Source: Nitrospira sp. SB0662_bin_26
GTDB taxonomy: Bacteria > Nitrospirota > Nitrospiria > Nitrospirales > UBA8639
DNA: 58,980 nucleotides
Reading direction: 5' to 3'
NCBI GenBank assembly: GCA_009840285.1
Contig: VXOF01000039.1
Coordinates: 1 to 58,980 of the forward strand
Below are positions 34,678 to 42,953 of the stretch, in pieces. The notes under the pieces are model-generated. The model did not search any database and had not been told where the DNA came from. It saw nothing but the letters and a program-made list of their open reading frames with translations. A program made the translations under genes and the position numbers. Within the stretch, counting starts at the first letter, position 1; each line of letters begins with the position of its first letter.

Positions 34678-35388
34678 GTGACGAGCATTCTTTTTCTGGG
34701 CCTGTTGCTCGGCATGCAGCATGCGCTGGAGGCTGATCACGTTGCGGCCGTGTCGTCGCTTTCCATGGGCACGCGATCGGTTCGCCGGATCGCCACCCAT
34801 GGTGCCGTCTGGGGCCTGGGGCATTCGTTGACTTTGTTCTGTTTTGCCGGTGCGGCCATCTTTCTGGATCTGCGCTTCGGTGAGAGTATGTCCCAGGTAC
34901 TGGAGTCGGTGGTTGGCGTGATGCTGATCTTATTGGGCGGACAAGTGCTTTTTCGCTTGTGGCGCGACCGGCTCCATTTTCATAGCCACCGGCATGCCGA
35001 CGGCCGGACACACTTCCACGTCCACAGCCATCTGGGCGAGAACATGGACCATAATCCCGACCATCACGTTCATGTCCATACGAACACCCTGCCTCTGCAG
35101 ACCTTGCTGGTGGGTATGGTCCACGGTTTGGCGGGATCAACCGCTTTGGTGCTCCTGACCGCTACGACCGTACAGGACCCCGTCATGGCCCTACTTTACG
35201 TTGCGCTGTTCGGTCTCGGGTCGATCGCCGGCATGACGGTGCTCTCTTCGTTACTCGCCGTACCGCTGGCCTGGACCGCGCAGGCCTTCACCTGGGCTCA
35301 TCACAGCCTCCAGACGGCAGTAGGAGCCGCCACGATGGCGCTCGGTGCGCTGTTGGTGATGGAGGCCGGAGGAGGGTTCCTTCTGTAA
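34678..35388 (+). CDS. Nickel/cobalt transporter-like membrane protein (UreH/RcnA/NiCoT type)
   Basis: A 236-aa, about six-span membrane protein. I use the GTG at 34678 because GGAG precedes it by 9 bases; a TTG at 34657 would extend it by 7. GMQHALEADH (12-21) contains the HX4DH signature of Ni/Co transporters. A histidine-rich cytoplasmic loop (HFHSHRHADGRTHFHVHSH then HHVHVH) likely senses or carries metal, as in RcnA and UreH-like proteins. Import or efflux cannot be decided. No Ni/Co riboswitch was recognised upstream. A small secreted acidic protein follows after 34 bp. Confidence 0.82.
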   Translation: MTSILFLGLLLGMQHALEADHVAAVSSLSMGTRSVRRIATHGAVWGLGHSLTLFCFAGAAIFLDLRFGESMSQVLESVVGVMLILLGGQVLFRLWRDRLHFHSHRHADGRTHFHVHSHLGENMDHNPDHHVHVHTNTLPLQTLLVGMVHGLAGSTALVLLTATTVQDPVMALLYVALFGLGSIAGMTVLSSLLAVPLAWTAQAFTWAHHSLQTAVGAATMALGALLVMEAGGGFLL

Positions 35389-35422
35389 ATCTGAAGTTGC
35401 CACCAACGAAAGGAGGCCCATC

Positions 35423-35614
35423 ATGAAAACGTACTTGACCCTTTTTCTGCTGTTCGTTCTGGCCGGCGTTCCGGCCCTTGCTTTGGGGTGGGATACCCCA
35501 GACTTGTCCGGCAAGACGTTTTGTTCAAAAGAGCAAGCAGATCTCGTCTCGGACGATCTCATCGCAGACGGTGACGACTATTACGATGAAGATGAGGCTG
35601 ATGAAGATATTTGA
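35423..35614 (+). CDS. Small secreted acidic protein (63 aa)
   Basis: Begins MKTYLTLFLLFVLAGVPALA, a Sec signal peptide, with GAAAGGAGG upstream. The mature ~40 residues are very acidic and end GDDYYDEDEADEDI. Such a tail could bind metal ions. Located 34 bp after the Ni/Co transporter-like gene on the same strand, it is probably co-transcribed; a periplasmic metal buffer is a possible role but unproven. No family recognised. Confidence 0.65.
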   Translation: MKTYLTLFLLFVLAGVPALALGWDTPDLSGKTFCSKEQADLVSDDLIADGDDYYDEDEADEDI

Positions 35615-36050
35615 CTAACTTCTCTCGGACTCGAGTGAATCCTGGCACCACACTCGGTTCGGGATCTGCACACGAATCTCTTCCTGTTTCCCGATTCCGG
35701 CCAGGCCCATCCGCTGGTCTGGCCCTCCCCTTGTCCTATCCGACCCGGTTTCCTTAGAATTGTGCGTATTGGTCGTTGACAAATCACGGCCTGCTTTTTC
35801 CCCTCCTTTGTAAGGACGGGAACTTTTTCCGAAGAGGGAAAAGTTGGGGAGGTAGAGGCTACGGCGAGGACTGTGAGATCCGTTGCACCATGAGGATACG
35901 ACTCTACCCCACCTAGCCTCCCCTTATAAAGGGGAGGGAAAGACCACGGTCGCCTCCCGCTCAGGCTGACCACTCTGTCAACAAATTGGTGAACACATAC
36001 AGGACTGACTGTTTCGGGTTTTTCCGTATCAATGACCGCAGGTTCCAACC
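35615..36050. repeat. 436-bp gap with two family C repeats
   Basis: A long family C element at 35797-35860 (TTCCCCTCCTTTGTAAGGAC, GGGAACTTTTTCCGAAGAGG, GAAAAGTTGGGGAGGTAGAG) is the reverse complement of the unit at 28940-28999. A short one is at 35904-35945 (TACCCCACCTAGCCTCCCCT then TATAAAGGGGAGGG). No gene is visible; a promoter for the 36051 gene was not identified. Confidence 0.75.
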
Positions 36051-37274
36051 ATGACCCAGGATGAAGCCCGTTCATATCTCAATTACCTGCTGACCTTGGG
36101 GCTTCGTCGCGAAGAGGCGTTTGGGCCGTTGGCTATTGCGTTTCTCCGTGAGCAGGACTTGACGGCCCTCGGCATCGCGCCGGAAGAGCAATTCAGCTTG
36201 ATCATCGCCACAACTCAGGCCATTGCCGCGGAGCCCAAACGCTATTCGCTTAAATTGGAACTGCTGCAAAAGGCCCGGCAACTGCTCACGACCACGCGGT
36301 TCTTCGACCCTGAATTGGACAAGGATCTGGAGCACGATATTCAGAAAACCACCGCCGAGTTGGCCATCTACAACGACGCCATGAAATCGTCGCGGAATGC
36401 GTCGATCGACCGTCACACGTTGATTGTCGAGACGGATCTTCCGGACTATTTTCTGGATCTGGCGCAAAAGCGAGCCGGAGCGTATTACCAGAATAAATAC
36501 CGGCTGACCAAGGAGGCCAAAACCGCGCAGCATTTTGGCGGCACGCCCAAGCGGTTCGAGCCGGACAACGAAGCCCTGCACAAGGAATTTCCCGGCGCCT
36601 GTGCTCCGTTTATGGCCGTCCGGACGAACGGTTTTCACATGATGCTTCCGTTCGACCTGAAAATCAGCCGGCGCCCCGATGATCCGCTGGATGCGGGCAT
36701 CCGGATTTTTTACGCGAAAATGGGGTATTCATATCCTCTCCGGTACGAAATGGGGAAACTGTGCAGTTATCATGATGGGCAGGTCTATGACATCGCCCTG
36801 GATGATCCAAATCTCTTATTCGTGTCGTTTTCCGGGATCAAGGATGCAGAGTTCCCATCCCAATCCGTACCGGCTTCCGGAGACGTACCCCCGGAATACG
36901 CCTACCCCCTTGCCGTACTCGAACATACGGGCAGTCTCGGTCCGTTCATTCAGGTCAGTTGTAATTTCAAAGTCTGGTTCGACGCTTCCAAGGTAGCCGT
37001 CCTGATCCAGGGCGCACCGGACCTGTACGAATACGGGCTTCAGGGCGGCGCGGGGCTGATGACCCGATCGTATGCCTCGGACAAGGTCCCGACTTATGCG
37101 GAAGCCCAATCACAACCTTGGCAGGAAGGGTTGAGTTTTAATTTCGTGAATCTCCACCTGACCTTGAGCCCGGGCACGGACACGGGCGTCATTCCGCACA
37201 GCACGCCGATTTTTACGGTGTTTCCCGTTCTGAGCAAACAAAGCTACAAGTTCGACCGGTTGGCGTCTCAGTAA
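36051..37274 (+). CDS. Unknown 407-aa protein; 3' end duplicated 3 kb downstream
   Basis: No family recognised. Cytosolic by appearance, without signal peptide or membrane segment. The first ~100 residues are helical (YLNYLLTLGLRREEAFGPLA, LELLQKARQLLTTT) and the rest looks like a beta-rich fold (LPFDLKISRRPDDPLDAG, VSFSGIKDAEFPSQSVPAS, VSCNFKVWFDASKVAVLIQG). The last 57 residues (SQPWQEGLSFNFVNLHLTLS to SYKFDRLASQ) are repeated, diverged, at 40129-40300, bracketing an AT-richer island. The 3' end of this gene therefore seems to be an insertion site. Composition matches the host chromosome. Confidence 0.65.
   Translation: MTQDEARSYLNYLLTLGLRREEAFGPLAIAFLREQDLTALGIAPEEQFSLIIATTQAIAAEPKRYSLKLELLQKARQLLTTTRFFDPELDKDLEHDIQKTTAELAIYNDAMKSSRNASIDRHTLIVETDLPDYFLDLAQKRAGAYYQNKYRLTKEAKTAQHFGGTPKRFEPDNEALHKEFPGACAPFMAVRTNGFHMMLPFDLKISRRPDDPLDAGIRIFYAKMGYSYPLRYEMGKLCSYHDGQVYDIALDDPNLLFVSFSGIKDAEFPSQSVPASGDVPPEYAYPLAVLEHTGSLGPFIQVSCNFKVWFDASKVAVLIQGAPDLYEYGLQGGAGLMTRSYASDKVPTYAEAQSQPWQEGLSFNFVNLHLTLSPGTDTGVIPHSTPIFTVFPVLSKQSYKFDRLASQ
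37103..37274 (+). repeat. Left copy of a 172-bp imperfect direct repeat
   Basis: From AGCCCAATCACAACCTTGGC to the stop codon of the 36051 gene. The right copy is at 40129-40300. By my alignment 158 of 172 positions match; the first 63 are identical and all 14 differences lie in the rest, with the last 13 bases most diverged. Both copies keep the reading frame and end in a stop codon. Confidence 0.92.
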
Positions 37275-37486
37275 TTGTATGCCTCTGAAAAACGCAATAG
37301 AATTCTAGATAGATAAAATACAATGTTAGTTGTACGAATTTTCAATTTGACTTTTCTGCTCTAGATTTTGGAGTCTATTCTTTTAGACCATAAAAGAGGT
37401 GAATCGGCCGAACAAACATTGAACAAGTTTGCATACGACGACCCGAGTAATGGAATTTTGTTCATCTATGCTGCTTTAATTCTAGT

Positions 37487-37606
37487 ATGAAATTTAAAGG
37501 CGTGACGAATTGCAAAGATTGCGGTATCAATGTAGAGATTAAAATTTTGCTTGAAGTCATTCCATTTACTTCAAATTTAAATCGGCAAATAAGTGACGTC
37601 GCCTAG
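37487..37606 (+). CDS. Possible 39-aa CxxC mini-protein
   Basis: ATG to TAG, 39 codons, starting MKFKGVTNCKDCGINVEIKI. It has a CxxC pair (Cys9, Cys12) like half a zinc ribbon. It ends 11 bp before the first island gene and is in the same orientation. There is no strong Shine-Dalgarno, so it may be chance; position and the CxxC motif are the only support. Confidence 0.3.
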   Translation: MKFKGVTNCKDCGINVEIKILLEVIPFTSNLNRQISDVA

Positions 37607-37617
37607 ATTAAAAAGTA

Positions 37618-38346
37618 ATGTCTGATAAACGGCTTGCTGGAGGTTTCCGTATGAGGATAGACCCCGAAATAGCCGGGGTCTCCCTTGTAATACTTGGTCA
37701 TTTCAATCCTTTAATTTTTACACATTCATGGTTTGGTTGGAATGAACTTCTTTCAAAAGAAATTGTAGATAACGCAAATGTGCAAATTGCGCACCCGCAG
37801 ATCACTAAATTCAGTGCAGACTGGCTTAACCTACAAGTGGAGCCAGAACGTTTCATGATTGAAACGACCCAAGCTCCTTATGTCCGTCTCCAGGATCTGG
37901 CTGTACGCATTTTTCGCAATCACCTTCCCCATACCCCCCTTAAAGCTTTAGGAATTAACCGAAATGTCCACTTTTGCGTAAAAAGATTTGAAGATCGAGA
38001 TAGGCTTGGTAGAGCGATCGCACCCGTGGAGCCTTGGGGAGAATGGGGCAAGAAACTTGAACCGGATGGGGAGCACGGCGGTATGACCACCCTCAACATG
38101 AGACAGCTAAACCCAGAAGGCAGGCCTCCAGGAGGACAAATAAATGTGACGGTGGAACCATCTATAAGAGTCGGCGATGGCCGACTTGGGGTATACGTTC
38201 GGATAAATGACCACTATGCTATCGAGAGCACTAACAGTAAAACTGCAACGCAAGAAATTGTTAAGCTGCTAGAAGACAACTTCGCTAAATCTCTTAAACG
38301 TGCAGATAATATCATCGATCACCTTATGTTGCTGACGGAGAAATAA
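37618..38346 (+). CDS. Island gene 1: unknown 242-aa protein
   Basis: No named family recognised with certainty. Conserved-looking blocks are VSLVILGHFNPLIFTHSWF (residues 20-38), FSADWLNLQVEPERFMIETT, LKALGINRNVHF (about 117-128), and a C-terminal VGVYVRINDHYAI-like strand ahead of a helix (EIVKLLEDNFAKSLKRADNI). The layout (LGIN near the middle, beta-rich, about 250 aa) faintly recalls TIGR04255-type sporadic proteins. No catalytic signature is seen. The stop is 2 bp before the next ATG, so genes 1 and 2 are an operon. AT-rich relative to the chromosome. Confidence 0.6.
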   Translation: MSDKRLAGGFRMRIDPEIAGVSLVILGHFNPLIFTHSWFGWNELLSKEIVDNANVQIAHPQITKFSADWLNLQVEPERFMIETTQAPYVRLQDLAVRIFRNHLPHTPLKALGINRNVHFCVKRFEDRDRLGRAIAPVEPWGEWGKKLEPDGEHGGMTTLNMRQLNPEGRPPGGQINVTVEPSIRVGDGRLGVYVRINDHYAIESTNSKTATQEIVKLLEDNFAKSLKRADNIIDHLMLLTEK

Positions 38347-38348
38347 GT

Positions 38349-38984
38349 ATGTCAGAGACTTCATTCGCTCTAGCAGATAATCGCCTTCCAGATTTATCTC
38401 ACTACAATGAAAACTCACTCGCCTACGATCCCTTTAACTATAGATCACGCAAATATAGGATACGCAAAGCATACGCGGAGCGTTTTGCGGTGACACAGCA
38501 GCAATCCCAAGACGCCTGTGATACAGAAAGCACAGAAACCAGAATTGCCGACCTCAGAACGCTAAATGTAATTTCGCCTGATATTGATGAAATCGTTGCT
38601 GATATTGAATCGATAATTTCATTACCAAAACTATCGCAAGTATCACAGGCCCAAGCAACCTTTCATGCGCTACAGGAGTGGGAAGGGTATGTCCTTAAGA
38701 GAGGAGAGCGTGATTTTACCGCACGGTTATTGGACTTGACTGCTGGTTCAACCCAGGAGGAAGAAGAAGTCACAATTCCTTTGGCTGAAATTTCAGAAGA
38801 CGATCTAAACCGACTGCGTCAGGGCAGCGTTTTTCGGTGGGTAATCGGCTATGAACGTTCCGTGAGCAAAGCCAAACGTCGTATTTCCCAAATCGTCTTC
38901 CGCGACCTTCCTGCCATGACCATGCAGGACCTATCCGAGGGTGAGAAGTGGGCAAAAAAAATCGGTCGGTCGATCGCAGGCTGA
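38349..38984 (+). CDS. Island gene 2: unknown 211-aa protein
   Basis: No family recognised. The N-terminus is rich in Tyr/Asn (LSHYNENSLAYDPFNYRSRK). Residues 70-130 form predicted helices, and the C-terminal third has FRWVIGYERSVSKAKRRISQ then IVFRDLPAMTMQDLSEGEKW, which looks like a conserved strand-helix module ending in a helical tail. It lies 2 bp after gene 1, and its last 37 bases overlap gene 3, so all three are translationally coupled. No signal peptide. Probably a partner of genes 1 and 3. Confidence 0.6.
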   Translation: MSETSFALADNRLPDLSHYNENSLAYDPFNYRSRKYRIRKAYAERFAVTQQQSQDACDTESTETRIADLRTLNVISPDIDEIVADIESIISLPKLSQVSQAQATFHALQEWEGYVLKRGERDFTARLLDLTAGSTQEEEEVTIPLAEISEDDLNRLRQGSVFRWVIGYERSVSKAKRRISQIVFRDLPAMTMQDLSEGEKWAKKIGRSIAG

Positions 38985-40063
38985 CAGCCGTTAAAGCACC
39001 ACCATTACACGATCAAATTGAGGTGTGTCTCTTCGGTCCGGGTTACGGAGAATGCATACTCCTTCATGTTGGTAATGGGAATTGGGTAATCATAGATTCG
39101 TGTCTCAATGCGGAGTCTCACCCAGCGGCGACGGCTTATCTACATGGTTTGGGCTTAGATCCAGCTGGAGTTGTTCGTTTCGTGGTTGCGACTCATTGGC
39201 ATGACGATCATATCCGAGGCTTGGGAAAACTAATCGAGATTTGCGACAAAGCGACTTTCTGCTGTGCAAGTGCTCTGTGCAAGAACGAATTCCTCACAGC
39301 TGTGGGTGCCATGGCGTCCGGCCATGTGTCAACGGCTGGCTCTGGAATGCAGGAATTTTACAAGGTGCTGTCGTTACTTGCAGAGAGATCCTCTGTACCC
39401 AAATTTGCTTTAGCTAACCGTCTGATATTTGATGAAGGTGGTTGCAAGATTTGGTCCCTTTCTCCATCTGATGAAGAATTCACAGCTTTCTTGCAAGAGA
39501 TAGGAGGCCTTTTGCCAAAGAAACACGAAACAAAAAGACGTATTTCTGCTTTGACTCCGAATGAGGTAGCCGTGGTGCTACTGGTCAAAATCGACGATTT
39601 AGCGATTCTCCTTGGTGCCGACCTCGAAAGCCCAGGTTGGTTGAAGATACTCGATGCTAACGAACGGCCGAACTACAAAGCCTCTGTTTTCAAAATTCCG
39701 CACCATGGTTCCCAAGATGCACATGAGGAAAGAGTATGGAATGAGATGTTATATAGTACTCCAATTGCAACCCTCACTCCCTGGCAAAGAGGCGGGAAAA
39801 GATTGCCGACAAGGGGCGATATTAAACGCATTCTCTCGTTTACTCCAAGAGCTTATACAACTGCATCCCACAGCATTTATACTCGAAAACCCGTACGACG
39901 CAGAAGTAGCGAAGTAGAAAGCATGATCAAAGAAACCGGCGTAAAGTTTCGACGCATACGTCCATCCTCCGGAATCATCCGTCTGCGCAAGAAGCGCAGT
40001 TCACGAAACGGCTGGGACGTCCAATTGTTGGGATCAGCTTGTAAATTGGCAGACTCCTCGTGA
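38948..40063 (+). CDS. Island gene 3: MBL-fold (ComEC-like) hydrolase
   Basis: A 371-aa metallo-beta-lactamase-fold protein with a GTG start overlapping gene 2 by 37 bp; GAGGGTGAG lies upstream. Motifs run in order: GYGECILLHVGNGNWVIIDS (31-50), metal motif THWHDDHIRG, later the LLGADLES strand with its Asp and then KIPHHGSQDAHEE. These are typical of ComEC/Rec2-like and other nuclease-type MBL proteins. Unlike ComEC it has no membrane domain. A phosphodiesterase acting on nucleic acid or nucleotides is plausible; the pairing with two unknown genes in an island suggests a defence effector, which is inference. Confidence 0.75.
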   Translation: MGKKNRSVDRRLTAVKAPPLHDQIEVCLFGPGYGECILLHVGNGNWVIIDSCLNAESHPAATAYLHGLGLDPAGVVRFVVATHWHDDHIRGLGKLIEICDKATFCCASALCKNEFLTAVGAMASGHVSTAGSGMQEFYKVLSLLAERSSVPKFALANRLIFDEGGCKIWSLSPSDEEFTAFLQEIGGLLPKKHETKRRISALTPNEVAVVLLVKIDDLAILLGADLESPGWLKILDANERPNYKASVFKIPHHGSQDAHEERVWNEMLYSTPIATLTPWQRGGKRLPTRGDIKRILSFTPRAYTTASHSIYTRKPVRRRSSEVESMIKETGVKFRRIRPSSGIIRLRKKRSSRNGWDVQLLGSACKLADSS

Positions 40064-40128
40064 GTGGGGAAAGCTAGCGTGGTCGCAAATTCAGCAGACA
40101 AAGACCAGAAAAGAGATCGAACCAGCCG

Positions 40129-40300
40129 AGCCCAATCACAACCTTGGCAGGAAGGGTTGAGTTTTAATTTCGTGAATCTCCACCTGACCTTAAGCCCGGG
40201 CACGGACACGGGCTTCATTCCACACAGCACGCCGATCTTTACGGTGTTTCCCGTCTTGAGCCGACAAAGTTACAAGTTCGACCGGTTGGCTACTGAATAG
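40129..40300 (+). pseudogene. Right repeat copy: 3' fragment of a diverged 36051-type gene
   Basis: Encodes SQPWQEGLSFNFVNLHLTLS through SRQSYKFDRLATE and a TAG stop, matching the last 57 residues of the 36051 product with V-to-F, K-to-R and SQ-to-TE changes. It has no start codon of its own and is joined to unrelated island DNA, so it is a gene tail left by recombination or carried in with the island. Confidence 0.85.
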
Positions 40301-40309
40301 AGATGAAAG

Positions 40310-41050
40310 TTAAGTGCCCCGCCGAGAACCATATAGCTCTCCTTTAAAGGACCCGTCCCTGATAACGCCTGCTTCAGTGTATACTAGCCAATCGACGGAA
40401 TACTTTACTTGGCCGATGTCTCTGTATTCGATTCGGCATTTGAGCGGCGGAATGTCAGGAATGTCGAACGTCCTAGGCTCACCGGTCTTGCGATGCTCGT
40501 CATCATTTCCACTGATGGCTAATTGATAGAAATAAGAAACTAGCGATATATAAACCAAGGGAACTATTAAACCAGTACGAGTTTGATTGGTAGACGCAGG
40601 CAAAACGAAGTCGATATGTGATTCGCCCTGCCATTTGACTACCCATTGATTGTCTGATGTTTTGAATGACAACAAATTATTTCTGTATTCAAAATACGCA
40701 GGCGTCAGAGATACTTGTGCAAGGCGATTCACTGAGGAAACAAACTCGTGAATTGGGAAATTCCAGACGACTCTTATTTCCCTCGCCGCGCCCAGTCCAA
40801 CATTGACTAGTGGAATTGAGAAGAGCTTAATGGCAACATCATTCGTCTCATCATTATTCCCATCATTAGTCCAGTGGGGAATGCCGCCTGGGGTTTCGAA
40901 TATTTTGGCTTGTATTGGTGTACGGACAAGAACAAGATCTGGTCTGTAAGAAGCCATTCTTTGTTTGTAGTTTTGTCGCACTGCCATGAAAGCTGCCACA
41001 GCCGACATGCATGCGGCAATGCTAGTAACCAGTGAGATTAAATCTGTCAT
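40310..41050 (-). CDS. Unknown N-terminally anchored 246-aa protein
   Basis: A single N-terminal hydrophobic segment (DLISLVTSIAACMSAVAAFM) is followed by a short basic stretch (RQNYKQRMASYRP) and a beta-rich soluble domain (EIRVVWNFPIHEF, NQWVVKWQGESHIDFVLPA, PLKCRIEYRDIGQVKYSVDW). It resembles many accessory 'membrane anchor plus sandwich' proteins of unknown function. Its stop is 10 bp from the end of the right repeat, convergent with the island. It is AT-richer than housekeeping genes, so may belong to the same accessory locus. Confidence 0.6.
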   Translation of the reverse strand: MTDLISLVTSIAACMSAVAAFMAVRQNYKQRMASYRPDLVLVRTPIQAKIFETPGGIPHWTNDGNNDETNDVAIKLFSIPLVNVGLGAAREIRVVWNFPIHEFVSSVNRLAQVSLTPAYFEYRNNLLSFKTSDNQWVVKWQGESHIDFVLPASTNQTRTGLIVPLVYISLVSYFYQLAISGNDDEHRKTGEPRTFDIPDIPPLKCRIEYRDIGQVKYSVDWLVYTEAGVIRDGSFKGELYGSRRGT

Positions 41051-41589
41051 CTCTGAACCATCTAGGAAGCAGTCTGGTATAAGATACCCTTTGTGGTTTG
41101 ATGATCTAGCGCGTTTGGATATTCAGTGCGACTAAATATTCGACATTAACATTGCGAGCATATCCTCCAGCATTTCCCTAAACGACTAGAACGAACTGCG
41201 TTATCGGTTCCGAGACCGTTGCCCTCAATTATTACCATAGATGATAGGTTCAGGCCAGTAAGAAGTAAGGAGTAAGTTCTTATTCAGGGGCGTGTACACA
41301 TGCAAACGTAGTCAAATGAATCGGCTGTGATCCAGGTGACCGAAGCTTCGTAAAAAATGCGTGTGCCCCGTTGATACGGAATTAAGTCTTATGCTAGGAT
41401 TCTTGGCACCCAATGGATGACGACGGTCCCAGACGACATTTCCGTCACCAGCGCACTAATCTCTACCCGCCTTATTCGTTTTTCTTTGCCCATTTCCCAG
41501 CACGTGATCGGTATGAAGCAAAGGGGTTGATTTCTCTATGCTTTCCGGCCTTTCTGCCCCCTGTCAGGGGTTTGCTCTGATTTGATCCC
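41051..41589. other. 539-bp gap without recognisable gene
   Basis: I see no RNA gene, no family A-D repeat and no convincing ORF. A short hairpin (CCCCCTGTCAGGGG, 41557-41570) lies 20 bp before the 41590 gene. The segment may be degraded sequence at the edge of the accessory locus. Confidence 0.4.
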
Positions 41590-42870
41590 ATGGAATACGT
41601 CGCCATAGTGATTTGCCTGGTGTTCTCCGGGTTGTTTTCGGGAGCGGAAATTGCGTTCTTTTCCCTTCCCGAGACCAAGTTGCAAACCATGGCAGAGGAC
41701 GGCCGCCGGGCAGCAAAGCTGGCGCTCGCCCTCAGACAGAATCCCCAGCGACTGCTTTCGACCATCCTGATCGGAAACAACGTCGTCAACCTGACGGCCG
41801 CCGCGTTGATTTCCATCGTCACGTTTGAACATTTCGGGTCCGAAGCGGTGGCGATTGCGACGGGCGGGTTGACGGTTTTTGTGCTGATCTTCGGGGAAAT
41901 CGTTCCCAAAACCCTGTGCGCCAAATACGCACCCTCCGCCGTCCAATATTTCGCGTATATGATTTATTGGATGGAAAAGCTCTTTGCTCCAGCTCTCTTC
42001 CTGTTGGAACCGCTGATTCTGAAATTGACCGGAGGACGGGGACTGGCTGTCCCGTTCGTGACGAAAGAAGAACTGAAGATCATGATCGAGGCGGGAGGGA
42101 AAGCCGGGGTGCTCGAGACCGAAAAGGTCGAGATGATCAAGAACCTCTTCGAGTTCACCGAGCTCACGGCTAGGGACGTGATGACCCCGAGAATCGATAC
42201 GGTCGTCATGGATAGCAACTTTACGTTGGACGAAGCCAAAGAAGACCTGTTCAATACCAAACATTCACGGATTCCCGTCTATGAGGGCATCCGCGACAAC
42301 ATCACGGGTACTCTTTACCGGACGCATGCCTTGATCGAATTGGCCCAAGGAAATCGGACCAGCAAACTGAAAGAGTTGGCCCTCCCGCCGCTCTTCATTC
42401 CCATTTCCAAACCCGTCGGCGATCTGTTGAAGCAATTTCAGGAAGAGAAACGCCACCTTGCGATCGTCGTCAATGAATTCGGCGGGGTTATGGGCATCGT
42501 CACCACGGAAGATCTGTTGGAGGAAGTCGTGGGTGATATTCTCGACGAGACGGACGTGAGCGAAGAACTGATCAAACGGACCGGCAAAAACGAGATTTTG
42601 GTAAGCGGTCGAACGGAAGTTCGCAAAATCAATGAATTTCTGAAGGTGGCCTTGGATAAAGACGAAGACGTTATCTTCTATACCATCAGCGGGCTTATCC
42701 AGCAGCGCCTCGGCCATATCCCCGCGGTCGGGGAGGAACTCCGAGTGGCCGGTTGTCTGTTGACCATCCGGGAAGCCGATAACCGGTCCATCAAAAGCGT
42801 CCAGATCCTCAAACAGGAGAACGTGTCCCAAGAAGAACCGGAACCCGCCCAAGCCGGTTCCCCTACGTAA
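41590..42870 (+). CDS. CNNM/CorC-family (HlyC-like) membrane protein
   Basis: A 426-aa protein with an N-terminal DUF21/CNNM membrane domain (about residues 1-190, four hydrophobic segments; [16 protein letters not shown] is its signature), then two CBS domains (about 205-330; [34 protein letters not shown]) and a C-terminal CorC/HlyC domain. Bacterial homologues take part in magnesium or cobalt homeostasis; older names call them haemolysins. It seems monocistronic. Confidence 0.9.
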   Translation: MEYVAIVICLVFSGLFSGAEIAFFSLPETKLQTMAEDGRRAAKLALALRQNPQRLLSTILIGNNVVNLTAAALISIVTFEHFGSEAVAIATGGLTVFVLIFGEIVPKTLCAKYAPSAVQYFAYMIYWMEKLFAPALFLLEPLILKLTGGRGLAVPFVTKEELKIMIEAGGKAGVLETEKVEMIKNLFEFTELTARDVMTPRIDTVVMDSNFTLDEAKEDLFNTKHSRIPVYEGIRDNITGTLYRTHALIELAQGNRTSKLKELALPPLFIPISKPVGDLLKQFQEEKRHLAIVVNEFGGVMGIVTTEDLLEEVVGDILDETDVSEELIKRTGKNEILVSGRTEVRKINEFLKVALDKDEDVIFYTISGLIQQRLGHIPAVGEELRVAGCLLTIREADNRSIKSVQILKQENVSQEEPEPAQAGSPT

Positions 42871-42905
42871 CGCCGGCAGGTTTTTCTCTCCCTTTCCGCC
42901 CCTGC

Positions 42906-42953
42906 GCCCTCCCCTTCGACAAGCTCAGGACAGGCTTACAAAGGAGGGAAAGA
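42906..42953. repeat. Family C/D repeat overlapping the ligA stop
   Basis: CCCTCCCCTTCGACAAGCTC, then AGGACAGGCTTACAAAGGAG and GGAAAG. Close to the element at 18483-18540. Read on the minus strand, it supplies the last codons and the TAA stop of ligA. Confidence 0.78.

Larger units (their letters stand above)
37275..40128. other. Candidate genomic island between direct repeats
   Basis: About 2.85 kb between the two copies of the 172-bp repeat, clearly richer in A/T than the flanking genes. It carries three tightly packed plus-strand genes (37618, 38349, 38948) and a possible 39-codon ORF. No integrase or transposase is inside. The three genes are unlike anything else in the window, and the last is an MBL-fold hydrolase. 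The first 343 bp (37275-37617) are AT-rich and hold only the small ORF and presumably the promoter. Confidence 0.75.
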
